Of a DNA stretch of 64,000 nucleotides, positions 52,298-60,462 are shown one piece after another. The DNA is taken from assembly GCA_001936135.1 (NCBI GenBank), contig CP012819.1:744001-808000 (forward strand), written 5' to 3'. Within the stretch, counting starts at the first letter, position 1. Each line of letters opens with the position of its first letter. Position numbers and translations under genes: made by a program. Below the pieces are notes generated by a model. The model did not search any database and was not told the DNA's origin. It saw only the letters and a program-made list of their open reading frames with translations. Origin of the DNA: Saccharomycopsis fibuligera x Saccharomycopsis cf. fibuligera. Lineage: Eukaryota > Ascomycota > Saccharomycetes > Ascoideales > Saccharomycopsidaceae.

Positions 52298-53314
52298 ATG
52301 GAACCCAAGCACAACAAGTCGTCCAGCGACTTGACAAACCGCACGTACTCCCCTAGTTGGGGGAGCGACAGCCCCAGCGCCAACCCTGGCTCTGGCTCCA
52401 GTGCCTACAACTACAGACAGCCCTGGCGCAAGCTCTTGTGGCTCCGCCAGGAGTATCCAGACAACTACGTCGACTCTTCTTTCTTGTCCCAGCTCAAGCG
52501 CAACACCACAGTCACCAAATACTCCTACTGGAAACTCGTCAGCGACTTCAGCTTGATTAATTTGCACCTATGCGATACTGCTATTGTGTTTATCATCTTC
52601 AGCGGGCTTTACAATCTGTATTGGAGTCCCTTTATCCCCACACTTATTTGCTCAACTGTCACCATCTCCGGCTACTTTATCTGGAACTACTGCTTATCAA
52701 GCCCATTATCTTCCTCACCACTGTCGCCTTCACTGCCATTACCCCCTTCCGCCGCCCTGAACCAGCTAGTCACTTTGAAATCCTCCTTGTTGATAGTCTT
52801 CACCATTTTGACTCTATCTCCCGTGCTTCGATCCCTCACAAAGTCCACTTCATCGGACTCCATCTGGGCTTTATCTACATGGCTAACCATTTTAAATGTC
52901 ATCTGCCACAACTACGAATACGATATCAGTAAGCAAGAAGCATTCAAACTTTCTGTGCTATCCACCAACTTACTTTTCTCCAACGTTATTGTTCTCGCAT
53001 CAAGATTAAATTCTAACATGGCGGTATTTTGCTTCATTTTAGTTTCGATCCAAGCGTATGGTTTGTTTCCAATTTTTCAGTTTAGAATAAGAAAAACTTT
53101 AGCTCACCGATGGTGCGCATTGTTGGGACTGTTGTATTTTGCTGTAGTTAGCACGTTGATTTATTTCACCATTGGCAACTATATCATCGTTTTTAGCTGG
53201 TTTTCCATCAATTTGTTTATTGTCTTCTTTTGCCCTGGATACTTCCTTTTTCTTCAGCAGTATAAGAATGAGTTGCAGGGGCCTTGGGATCCTGCTAGAC
53301 CGAAGCTTAGTTGA
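52298..53314 (+). CDS. GPI2: GPI2: subunit of the GPI-GlcNAc transferase (PIG-C)
   Basis: 338 aa ER membrane protein, part of the complex that makes GlcNAc-PI, the first step of GPI-anchor synthesis. After a Ser/Gly-rich lead of about 40 residues comes the conserved family start WRKLLWLRQEYPDNYVDSSFL, then up to eight membrane segments from about residue 95 to 325. FxxxFxAIxAYGLFPIFQFRI-like IQAYGLFPIFQFRIR and PGYFLFLQQYKNELQGPWDPA near the C-terminus are typical of PIG-C. It is somewhat longer than the S. cerevisiae protein because of a Ser/Pro loop near 145-160. ATG 52298 is the only start before the conserved part. Confidence 0.93.
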   Translation: MEPKHNKSSSDLTNRTYSPSWGSDSPSANPGSGSSAYNYRQPWRKLLWLRQEYPDNYVDSSFLSQLKRNTTVTKYSYWKLVSDFSLINLHLCDTAIVFIIFSGLYNLYWSPFIPTLICSTVTISGYFIWNYCLSSPLSSSPLSPSLPLPPSAALNQLVTLKSSLLIVFTILTLSPVLRSLTKSTSSDSIWALSTWLTILNVICHNYEYDISKQEAFKLSVLSTNLLFSNVIVLASRLNSNMAVFCFILVSIQAYGLFPIFQFRIRKTLAHRWCALLGLLYFAVVSTLIYFTIGNYIIVFSWFSINLFIVFFCPGYFLFLQQYKNELQGPWDPARPKLS

Positions 53315-53724
53315 TGGTTGATGTTTGGAACTTTCTTAGTTTTGCATCGTTATCTTTTGTTTGTTAATTTATTTGTTTCTGTTTTGTATTTTATTTTGCA
53401 TTTATAGATTTTTTTTCCCTACCTATTGCCATTTTCAACCAATGCATACCTACTGAAATCGCTCTAAAAAGCATATTGTTGCTGTCGTCCACCACAGTTG
53501 TACGCTTTTACGGATTTACTGGAATCCGATGTTGAGATTCTACGCTACGCACGTGCCGCATACTGAAGATCGTCTTCTACACTAACATCTGCATCAACAT
53601 TGACATTAAGTATAGTAAGTCAAAGTGGTACACTAATCAACGTACGAGTACTGACGTCCAACTCTGCAACTCTCCGAATACACGTCAGCCCAAACTTCAC
53701 GTTGACAGCAATCTTTAAAGCAAA
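53315..53724. other. Intergenic region GPI2 to Asn-rich ORF
   Basis: 410 bp in tandem orientation, T-rich after GPI2. No RNA gene or other ORF is supported. Confidence 0.45.
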
Positions 53725-55233
53725 ATGTCTGGCCTTGAAAGAGTACGCTCCTCGCCTATCCTTAGTGACTACCAGCATGAAGATGATGATCAATTCGAAG
53801 ACCCAATGCTCACCACCACGTCAATATCCACAAACAACAACATAAATGATCCATTTGGTGTTAGCAACAACTCACCAATCTCCGCAATTAGGACACGAGA
53901 TGATAACTATATCTCCACCATATCGCAAAGAAGGGCACAGTCTCAACCGAATGTCCTACGGTTTGCGCCCCACAATAACATCAATAATAACATTGGTAAT
54001 AAAGCCAATAATAATAGTAGCAATAATAGTAACAACATGCCCCTTAGACCGCCACGGAGAAATGCTACATCACCTACGGGGGAATATGTGGCAGGAACAA
54101 ACTATGAACAGCCACAGGTGTTTAGTCCTGACTTGCTAAGAGACCCTAGAGATAAAATTAATCTTCATACTAACAGCACTGGAAACATTCGTGCTCTTGG
54201 TCATAACAACAATATCAGTAACAATAGCGATAGCAATTTATACGATAGTAGCATGCTAGTCAACGATAAAAGAACACTGGAACTAAATCATTCTCACAGC
54301 AGCAGCAACAACAATAATAATAGCAATAATAATAATATCAACAATATCAGCAGCGGTGCCCATGCGATGGACGATTTCAATTTGCAAGAAGATTTGAAGC
54401 GGTTTTCTGAATTGAACGATTTTTCAGGCTTAGGTTTAGCCGCAGCAGCAACGCTAGATCAGAAGCCTATTAATACAAACAACAATAATAATAGCAACAA
54501 CAGAAGTGATTCTTTTTCGAATAAAGGCTCTTTGTATTTAGCACCAGGCCCAATGACAAGAGGCTCATTATTTGACAATATTTCGAACACCAATACTTCA
54601 AACTACTATTACACCAACACCAACCACAACCTAACTGCACCAACCATAAGCAACAACATCAGCCTTAATACTAATAATAATAATAGCAACAACCATAGTA
54701 ACAACAATTACGACTTAAAGTATCCTAGAGAAATAGACAAGATTCCCTCTGTAAAGCCAAAGTCAAACATCCAAGACAAACTCTGGACCCAAATAGACGT
54801 TCTAGATGACGTCAAACGGATGTCTGACGAAGCAATGCAAAATAATTCTTTCTTTACCCCACAATATGAGCAAAACTTACGTAGCTTGAAAAAATCGCAA
54901 ATGAATCTATTGAACACTATAAAGAAGATGGAGAAGAAAATTGACACTAATTACAACAAGCGGATCTGGTTTGAGTTTGATATTGATTTGGAAAGTATTG
55001 AAGACTTGAAATACTTGTATAATAGGGAACATTTCGATAACGTGAAGAACTGTATTGAGGACGTGAGGAAGGAATTAGGGCAGGTTAGTGAGTTGATGAA
55101 ACAGCAGCAGGAAGAATTGGACAGTGATACCAATGCTGGTCAGAGTGCGAATGGGGTCAGTGGGACAAGCGAGACCAGTGGGACAAGCGGGACAGATCTT
55201 GATAGTAGTTCAAGAAAGTCAACAAAGCGATAG
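53725..55233 (+). CDS. Asn-rich protein with C-terminal coiled-coil domain, unidentified
   Basis: 502 aa, not recognised. Residues 1-345 are low complexity, dominated by Asn with Ser, Thr and Asp. The conserved-looking part is the last third: about 348-470 with IQDKLWTQIDVLDDVKRMSD, QNLRSLKKSQMNLLNTIKKM, KRIWFEFDIDLESIEDLKYL and a helix VRKELGQVSELMKQQQEEL, all amphipathic and probably coiled coil. The composition suggests a small subunit of a membrane-traffic or cytoskeletal complex (BLOC-1/KxDL-like), but no motif proves it. It lies 410 bp downstream of GPI2 and converges on the velvet gene. ATG 53725 has a good AAAATG context. It is a real gene by length and by the dense complexity of the C-terminus. 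Confidence 0.8.
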   Translation: MSGLERVRSSPILSDYQHEDDDQFEDPMLTTTSISTNNNINDPFGVSNNSPISAIRTRDDNYISTISQRRAQSQPNVLRFAPHNNINNNIGNKANNNSSNNSNNMPLRPPRRNATSPTGEYVAGTNYEQPQVFSPDLLRDPRDKINLHTNSTGNIRALGHNNNISNNSDSNLYDSSMLVNDKRTLELNHSHSSSNNNNNSNNNNINNISSGAHAMDDFNLQEDLKRFSELNDFSGLGLAAAATLDQKPINTNNNNNSNNRSDSFSNKGSLYLAPGPMTRGSLFDNISNTNTSNYYYTNTNHNLTAPTISNNISLNTNNNNSNNHSNNNYDLKYPREIDKIPSVKPKSNIQDKLWTQIDVLDDVKRMSDEAMQNNSFFTPQYEQNLRSLKKSQMNLLNTIKKMEKKIDTNYNKRIWFEFDIDLESIEDLKYLYNREHFDNVKNCIEDVRKELGQVSELMKQQQEELDSDTNAGQSANGVSGTSETSGTSGTDLDSSSRKSTKR

Positions 55234-55834
55234 AAAAAACACATTTCAAGTAAACAGATAAAAAAAATTAATAAATGAATGAATGACTGGAAGTTTCAGT
55301 GACATTAAGCGTACAATAACAGCGATTTTAATAAAACACTATTAAGTTTTAGTTATTAATGTAATTTTTATTGTAATTTTGGAAAATGTGAGATTTGTAA
55401 AAATTGTAAAAATTGTAAAAATTGTAAAAATTGTAAAAATACACAAATTTGTCAGGGTCCCTCGCTTAAAACAAAAAAAGAAAAAAAAAAAAAAAAAAAA
55501 ACAGAAAACAACAAAAAAAAAAAAAAAGAAAAGAAACAATAAGAAGTAAAATTAAACAAAAATAATAAAAATATAGTACCGCATGATAAATAAAGTAAAG
55601 AATAAGGTAGCAAGATACGAAAAGGAACAGCAAATAAAGACGTGAAAAATAGAATAAAAAGTTTAATTTAGACTAAAGTCACAATCAAAGTAAAATCAGG
55701 CTATGGTGAAGAGTAATGGATAGCTGGCTGATCAAGGCCAAGACCGAGATCAAGACCACAATGGTGAATGGGGAGTAATATGGAACAATGTCCATCGCAG
55801 AGTCAGGATCAAAATCTACGTTTTCAACTTCAAT
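55234..55834. other. Convergent intergenic region with simple repeats
   Basis: 600 bp between two 3' ends. It has a 9-bp tandem array (55395-55439) and A-rich tracts (55471-55531). No gene is seen. Confidence 0.5.
55395..55439. repeat. Tandem repeat (TTGTAAAAA)5
   Basis: Five perfect 9-bp units downstream of the Asn-rich gene. As the unit is a multiple of three it leaves an open frame on the minus strand (IFT repeats), but that is not a gene. Confidence 0.9.
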
Positions 55835-58289
55835 TCAATGGCTGGAATTTCCTTCAACATGTTCTTTGTTAATCTTATCAGCATCATCACTACCATCAAC
55901 TGCTTCACCGATGGTATGCTTGTCTTCACTCTCATGCTCATCTTTATTATCATTATTAGCATTTTCAACTGTATCAGCTTCTACACCGTCACCTTTGTCA
56001 TTCAAACCGGTATTTGCACCAGTACTCGTACCGGTATTATCAACAGCAGGTTCAGCACTAGCACTATCATTAGCAGCAACGCTAGCAACCGCCTCAGCAC
56101 TTTTACTTGCACCTCCTTCATCATTATCATTTGTAGCCTCAGCAGCTTCGGTAGAAATTGGTTCGTTTGCTGTTATTGCCGCTACCGCAGCAGCCGCAGT
56201 ATCTGTATTTGTATTCGCATTCGCACTCGTGTTTTTTGCTGATTCTTCGACATCTGCTCCATTACCGCTATTGACATTCACATTGCTACTATTACTGTTG
56301 GCATCAGAATCAGCATTACCAACATTGCTATCGCTATTATCATTGTTATCGTTTTTAGTGCTGCTGCTATTGTTATTGTTGTTCTCAGTGCTTTCAGACA
56401 TAGTAATATTATCAACATCACTTTTATCGTTATATTCAGCAGGCTTAACTTTGAACTCATCATCGATGTTTTCATCATCAGTGGGTTTTGGCAACAGTAA
56501 TGGCATTGGCAAAGATTGAAACTGATTTACTTGGGACTGAAGACTAAGCTGTTCTGGCAGCTGCTGTACTTGGTGCGGTTCTTGTTCTTGTTGTTGTTGC
56601 TGCTGCTGCTGCTGTTGTTGTTGTTGTTGTTGTTGAGAAACAGCAGCATTTGCCGTTTGAGTAGCATCAGCGATTATATGGGCACTAGGCATCTGATTTT
56701 CTGATCCTTTATTTGTGTCATTATTAATATTAGAATTGCCATTAACAACACCAAAAGTTTGACCGGCGTTAGCAATACCATTACTATTGCTATTATTATT
56801 ATTATTGTTGCTGTTGCCATCCGTTTTAATTAAGTCATACACCGAGTTTGTTGCCGCTGTCGTTGCCATTGGCTGCTGGTGTTGCTGTGATTGTTGTTGA
56901 GAGTAGCCGTTATTGCCTTGAACTTGTCCCTGCGCTTGAGGAACTTGAGAAGCAGTAGCAGCACCAGCGGCTGGCATGCCTCCATAACCGTATAGTAAGT
57001 ATTGATTATTTGCTGGATATCCATAATTTGAATTAAACCCACCATTAGCAACACCAGCTTGAGTGTAAAATGCAGGATACACATTTGCAGCAGCGGCAGC
57101 AGCGGCAGCAGCGGCGACAGCAGCAGTTGAATTTATTTGATTGTTATTATTATTATTATTATTATTGTTGTTGTTGTTGTTGTTGTTGATGGCATTATGA
57201 GGATCGCTATTTTGAGCAGCACGAGCAATTTTTCCATATTGTTGCTGCTGAGAATTCTGAGCAACAATATTATTGTTATTACTTTGGTTATTACCATTTT
57301 GGTCAGCTTGAGGTAGTTGCCTAAGAGCAGAAGAAATTTCTGACAAAACTTTCAAATTATTAGCCATTGCACTCACGTCGTTTTCCTTGGTATTAGAGTT
57401 ACTTCCATTACCACCAACAATGCCACCGTTATTTAAGCTCATACCAGAATTCTGTACAAACTGGTGCTGGTGCTGTTGTTGCTGATCAATACTACCTTCT
57501 CTCTTGTTATTCAGCTTACGCACTCTTATCCTAGATCCCATGTTTCTCAACGCTAAGGTCAATTTAGGCGACGCACTCAAACCAGGAAAATACTTTGCAT
57601 TGTAAACTTTGAAAATTTCTGACTTGATACCACCGCGATAAATGAGCCCTGCCCGGTTGAGCGGTTGCTCGCTCTTAGTCAAAGGAAACTCAAACAATCT
57701 AAAGTTGAGTCTATAGTAACCTTCATAACGCACGGAAATGTCACTAAACACGAAGAACCCTTTCAAGTCATCAGCGCTATCAGCGTCATCAGGACCAGGA
57801 TGAGTGAGAATATTAGCGGCAACAGTAGTGGTGCCAAACATCAAGTCTGATTTTTTCTTTTCCAAGCTAGGCTTTCTCTTCTTGAAGTTTTTCTGGCTAG
57901 CAGCGGATCCAAGATCTTCTTCGTTTTGGTCAACTAACTCAGCGGTGGCTGTCATGATGAGGAAGTTGTAACTGTGATCTATAACATTGGCGTTTTGTCT
58001 ATTGTAAAGCGAGACCTTGACCACGGGAGGAGGATCTATGGATCTTCTTCCGGTGTCTGTTGGAGTTAGTATGAACCCACCCTAGTATTCAGTTGAACTG
58101 CTTTTTTGCAGAGATTCTGAAGCATATGTCAGTTCGTAATTTTGAAAGCGATAAATACATACATGATTTTGTACTTCCGCAAGCGCGTGCCTGGAGCGGA
58201 TGCTGAGCAACTTCCAACTCGTACTTTGGACGAATGGCCTTGATGGAGCTATCGGGCAAGAACCTAAGCTGGTAGGAAGTTTTAGCCAT
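55835..58289 (-). CDS. Velvet-domain transcriptional regulator, one intron
   Basis: 782 aa after joining exon 1 (58163-58289) and exon 2 (55835-58056). The velvet domain covers about 23-223. Exon 1 supplies YELEVAQHPLQARACG, exon 2 supplies GRRSIDPPPVVKVSLYN (the canonical RRPIDPPP motif), then FFVFSDISVRYEGYYRL, FKVYNAKYFPGLS and RIRVRKL. The fold resembles the Rel DNA-binding domain; family members (VeA, VelB, VosA, Ryp2/Ryp3) control development, morphology and secondary metabolism in filamentous fungi. The remaining 550 residues are low complexity: Asn, Gln (about 14 Q), Ala, then a long acidic Ser/Asn/Asp tail. The exon 2 frame alone begins at GTG without its domain start and would lack the first motif. 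Which velvet class it belongs to is not decided. The family is absent from S. cerevisiae. Confidence 0.9.
56577..56634. repeat. Coding CAG/CAA repeat (poly-Gln) in the velvet gene
   Basis: TTG/CTG run on plus, read as CAA/CAG on the coding strand, giving an almost pure Gln stretch. Confidence 0.85.
57076..57190. repeat. Coding poly-Ala and poly-Asn repeats in the velvet gene
   Basis: GCAGCAGCGGCA-type codons for Ala (57080-57127) lie next to ATT/GTT trinucleotides (57141-57189), read as AAT/AAC for Asn on the coding strand. Confidence 0.8.
58057..58162 (-). other. Spliceosomal intron of the velvet gene (106 nt)
   Basis: On the minus strand it begins GTATGT (58162-58157), has the perfect branch point TACTAAC (58071-58065) and ends AACAG at 58057. 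The short branch-to-acceptor distance is usual for this clade. The exon join is phase 1 (T + AC gives Tyr), and it fuses the two halves of the conserved velvet N-terminus in frame, which is strong evidence that it is real. Confidence 0.92.
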
Positions 58290-59138
58290 GGCGCAACAAT
58301 ACTTCTGTCAATTCTTTTGGTTTTTGAGATTGAAATTTCAGATATATATCGTTGATGTTAATATATTTATGTTTGTTTTTTTAAAAAAAAAAAAAAAAAA
58401 ATGATACGCGCAAAATAGATGCTGTGATTACTGGTCTTGTTTCACAAGCACAACAAATTGAGATAGAGTTAAAACTAGTTGGCGATAACGCGACAGCAAC
58501 GCTTCGGCAAATGTTGCAATTAAGAACGATGGTTTTGGGTTTGTCAGCTGAATGTAACTGACAGTGGTTGTGGATGGATGGCTGATGGTGATGGCTGCTG
58601 TCTGGGAGTGTGTTTTTGGAGAGACCAAGCAACTGGAATTGTTCCTACTGAGCGGGACGAAAGAAACAAGTCTTTTAAATAGAAAAAATTTTAGCAGCAG
58701 CAGACAGCTCGCTCGACAGGTCATGTGACACGCCCTCGGAAAGGAATGGTATAGACTCAGACCGTCGTATACAATAACACCCACCAGGTGTACTCTAACT
58801 TAGGGATACACAGCATCCAGCAGATCGAACTGGTGGGCCAGTCTATTACATAGTGCCAGTGGATATCGTGGGTAAGGCACCCTGTCGATGCGCACTTGCA
58901 GCGCCAGTACAGACAAAACTAACCAAATTTTCGTATATTTTTAATTTAAAGTCAAAACATGTTCAAGACACTATATTTCTCTGAATATGAAGATGGGAGA
59001 TAAAGCTAAGCGCATGTTATTAAGTTAACAGTTATTTTGCTATTATATTTCCAATTCGTCGGTGGTGATGATGTTGATGTTGTCATAGTTGATGTTGATG
59101 TTGTTGTCGTTGTTGTTTTCTGTAGCCAATCTACCCGC
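58290..59138. other. Intergenic region upstream of the velvet gene
   Basis: 850 bp between the velvet start and the ATP4 stop. It contains A19 (58382-58400) and a GTTGAT/GTTGTT array at 59073-59119 in the ATP4 3' UTR. Frames of 83-118 codons on the minus strand (58381-58784) resemble nothing known. Confidence 0.45.
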
Positions 59139-59876
59139 TTATTTGGCAGCAGCAAAGACTTTTTCAACATCGGCAACAGCTTGTTGCAAGATCTTGTCTT
59201 GGAATTTAGGGTTGGTAATTTCCTTTTGGACCTTGGCAATAACGGTCTTGGCCAACTGTTCTTGTTCCAATTGTCTGACGTTAGCTTCGTATCTGACCCA
59301 GGTGTCCAAAGTGGACTTAGCCTCGTTGGCCAAATCGACTTTTTGTTTCAATTCAAAAGCTTTGGCTTCGAGTTCAACGGTTTCCTTGGAGACATTGAAA
59401 AGAGCATCAGTGGTACTGACGACATCTTTCAATTGGGAAACGGAGTCGATACGGCTCTTGACAGCTTCAACGTGCTTGGTTCTAGAGGCATTCAAGATAT
59501 CGGTGACGCTCTTGACTCTTTGGTCGGCAAAGTCCTTGTATAATGGAGCAATGAACTTGGCAACAATGGCTGAGAAGGCAAAGAAAGTACCAACCAAAAT
59601 GGTTTCTTCATTGACAATGTACAATTGGTTGGAGACGGCGTAAACGGTACCGGCAGCAGCGGTGGCCAAGATACCGGTCTTGGAAACAATGTTGTTACCT
59701 GGCAAGACGTCGATGATGGAAGCTGCTTTGGCCTTTGGATCTTGCTGTTGTTGTTGAGCAAGGGAAGAGGAGGAGAAACCTCTGACACCGACAGGGGCAA
59801 CACGGACAGCAGCCAATGGTGAGGCTGAACGAGCAGCGGCTCTGAAGGCGAGTTTGTTGCAAGCACGGAAACTCAT
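59139..59876 (-). CDS. ATP4: F1Fo-ATP synthase subunit b (subunit 4)
   Basis: 245 aa, peripheral-stalk subunit of mitochondrial ATP synthase. Residues 1-35 are an Arg/Ala/Ser-rich presequence ending near the GFSSSS region. A Gln-rich spacer follows, then two hydrophobic segments at about 66-84 and 90-112 (TGILATAAAGTVYAVS, ILVGTFFAFSAIVAKF) that span the inner membrane. The C-terminal half (115-245) is a long charged helix reaching to F1. The sequence and size (yeast Atp4 is 244 aa with presequence) agree well. Codon bias is very strong. The open frame starts at TTG 59951, but the first ATG at 59876 begins the presequence. A CCAAT box for Hap2/3/4/5 lies upstream. Confidence 0.95.
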   Translation of the reverse strand: MSFRACNKLAFRAAARSASPLAAVRVAPVGVRGFSSSSLAQQQQQDPKAKAASIIDVLPGNNIVSKTGILATAAAGTVYAVSNQLYIVNEETILVGTFFAFSAIVAKFIAPLYKDFADQRVKSVTDILNASRTKHVEAVKSRIDSVSQLKDVVSTTDALFNVSKETVELEAKAFELKQKVDLANEAKSTLDTWVRYEANVRQLEQEQLAKTVIAKVQKEITNPKFQDKILQQAVADVEKVFAAAK

Positions 59877-60083
59877 CTTTGATATTTGTTGTGTGTGTGT
59901 ATTTATTGTGAGCAGAATCAGTCTAGCTTTGGACAGTATCAACTCTTCCAATATACCTAATAGCTATCAGCGTGGCTCTCTTTCTCTTTTGTTAAGGGTG
60001 AGTTTTCGCTATTTCTGATTTTTCGCTGCAAAAAATTGTTTTCTGGTCACGAGCACCGCCTTTCCGGTTTCTCTGAGCGTCTC

Positions 60084-60102
60084 ATTGGCTGAAATCCACG
60101 TG
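60084..60102 (-). promoter_or_regulatory. CCAAT box and CACGTG upstream of ATP4
   Basis: CCAAT on the minus strand (60084-60088) about 210 bp upstream of the ATP4 ATG fits Hap2/3/4/5 control of respiratory genes; CACGTG follows at 60097-60102. Confidence 0.45.
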
Positions 60103-60170
60103 ACAGCAGGGCATGTGATGAGAGCGTGATATGGGGTGCGTTCTTAGTAATCGAGCTAGTATGAGGGTGA

Positions 60171-60196
60171 CTGTCAGCTGACAGGTCAGCTGACAG
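60171..60196. repeat. Tandem CAGCTG palindromes
   Basis: CTGTCAGCTGACAG (60171-60184) is a perfect 14-bp palindrome, followed at once by GTCAGCTGAC (60185-60194), a perfect 10-bp palindrome. Two equal sites 12 bp apart suggest cooperative binding by a bHLH-like or dimeric factor. Confidence 0.6.
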
Positions 60197-60233
60197 AGTA
60201 AAAAGGGTGGAAAATGAACATTAAAAAGACGAA

Positions 60234-60261
60234 ACGCGTTTTTCGTTTTTCGTTTTTCGTG
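60234..60261 (+). promoter_or_regulatory. MCB and SCB elements upstream of MSI1
   Basis: ACGCGT (MCB, 60234-60239) and TTTTCGTG (reverse of the SCB CACGAAAA, 60254-60261) with CGTTTTT repeats between. MBF/SBF control at G1/S suits a chromatin-assembly gene. The sites are about 200-230 bp upstream of the ATG. Confidence 0.5.
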
Positions 60262-60462
60262 TCGCAGCAGCAGCAACAGAATTAGAGAGATGGAGAGAGT
60301 TGATATCAACGGAGAGCAGTAACTGGAGATTCACAGAAAACCATATATTGGTAGAAGACATTTTGCAGAGAAAAAGCGAGATACGATCGCACATTACCAT
60401 TAAGTTTGCAATTCTAACACACACACACACACACAATATACACAACATAACCGCAATACACA

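Larger units (their letters stand above)
59877..60462. other. Divergent promoter region ATP4 / MSI1
   Basis: 586 bp between the two starts. On the ATP4 side are ATTGG (60084-60088) and CACGTG (60097-60102). In the middle are two CAGCTG palindromes (60171-60196). On the MSI1 side are ACGCGT (60234-60239) and TTTTCGTG (60254-60261). A CA repeat lies in the MSI1 leader (60418-60434). Confidence 0.55.

Noticed and set aside
55788-56519. 243-codon plus frame opposite the velvet gene
   Set aside because: Ser/Leu/Ala-rich shadow of the acidic, Asn-rich tail coded on the minus strand.
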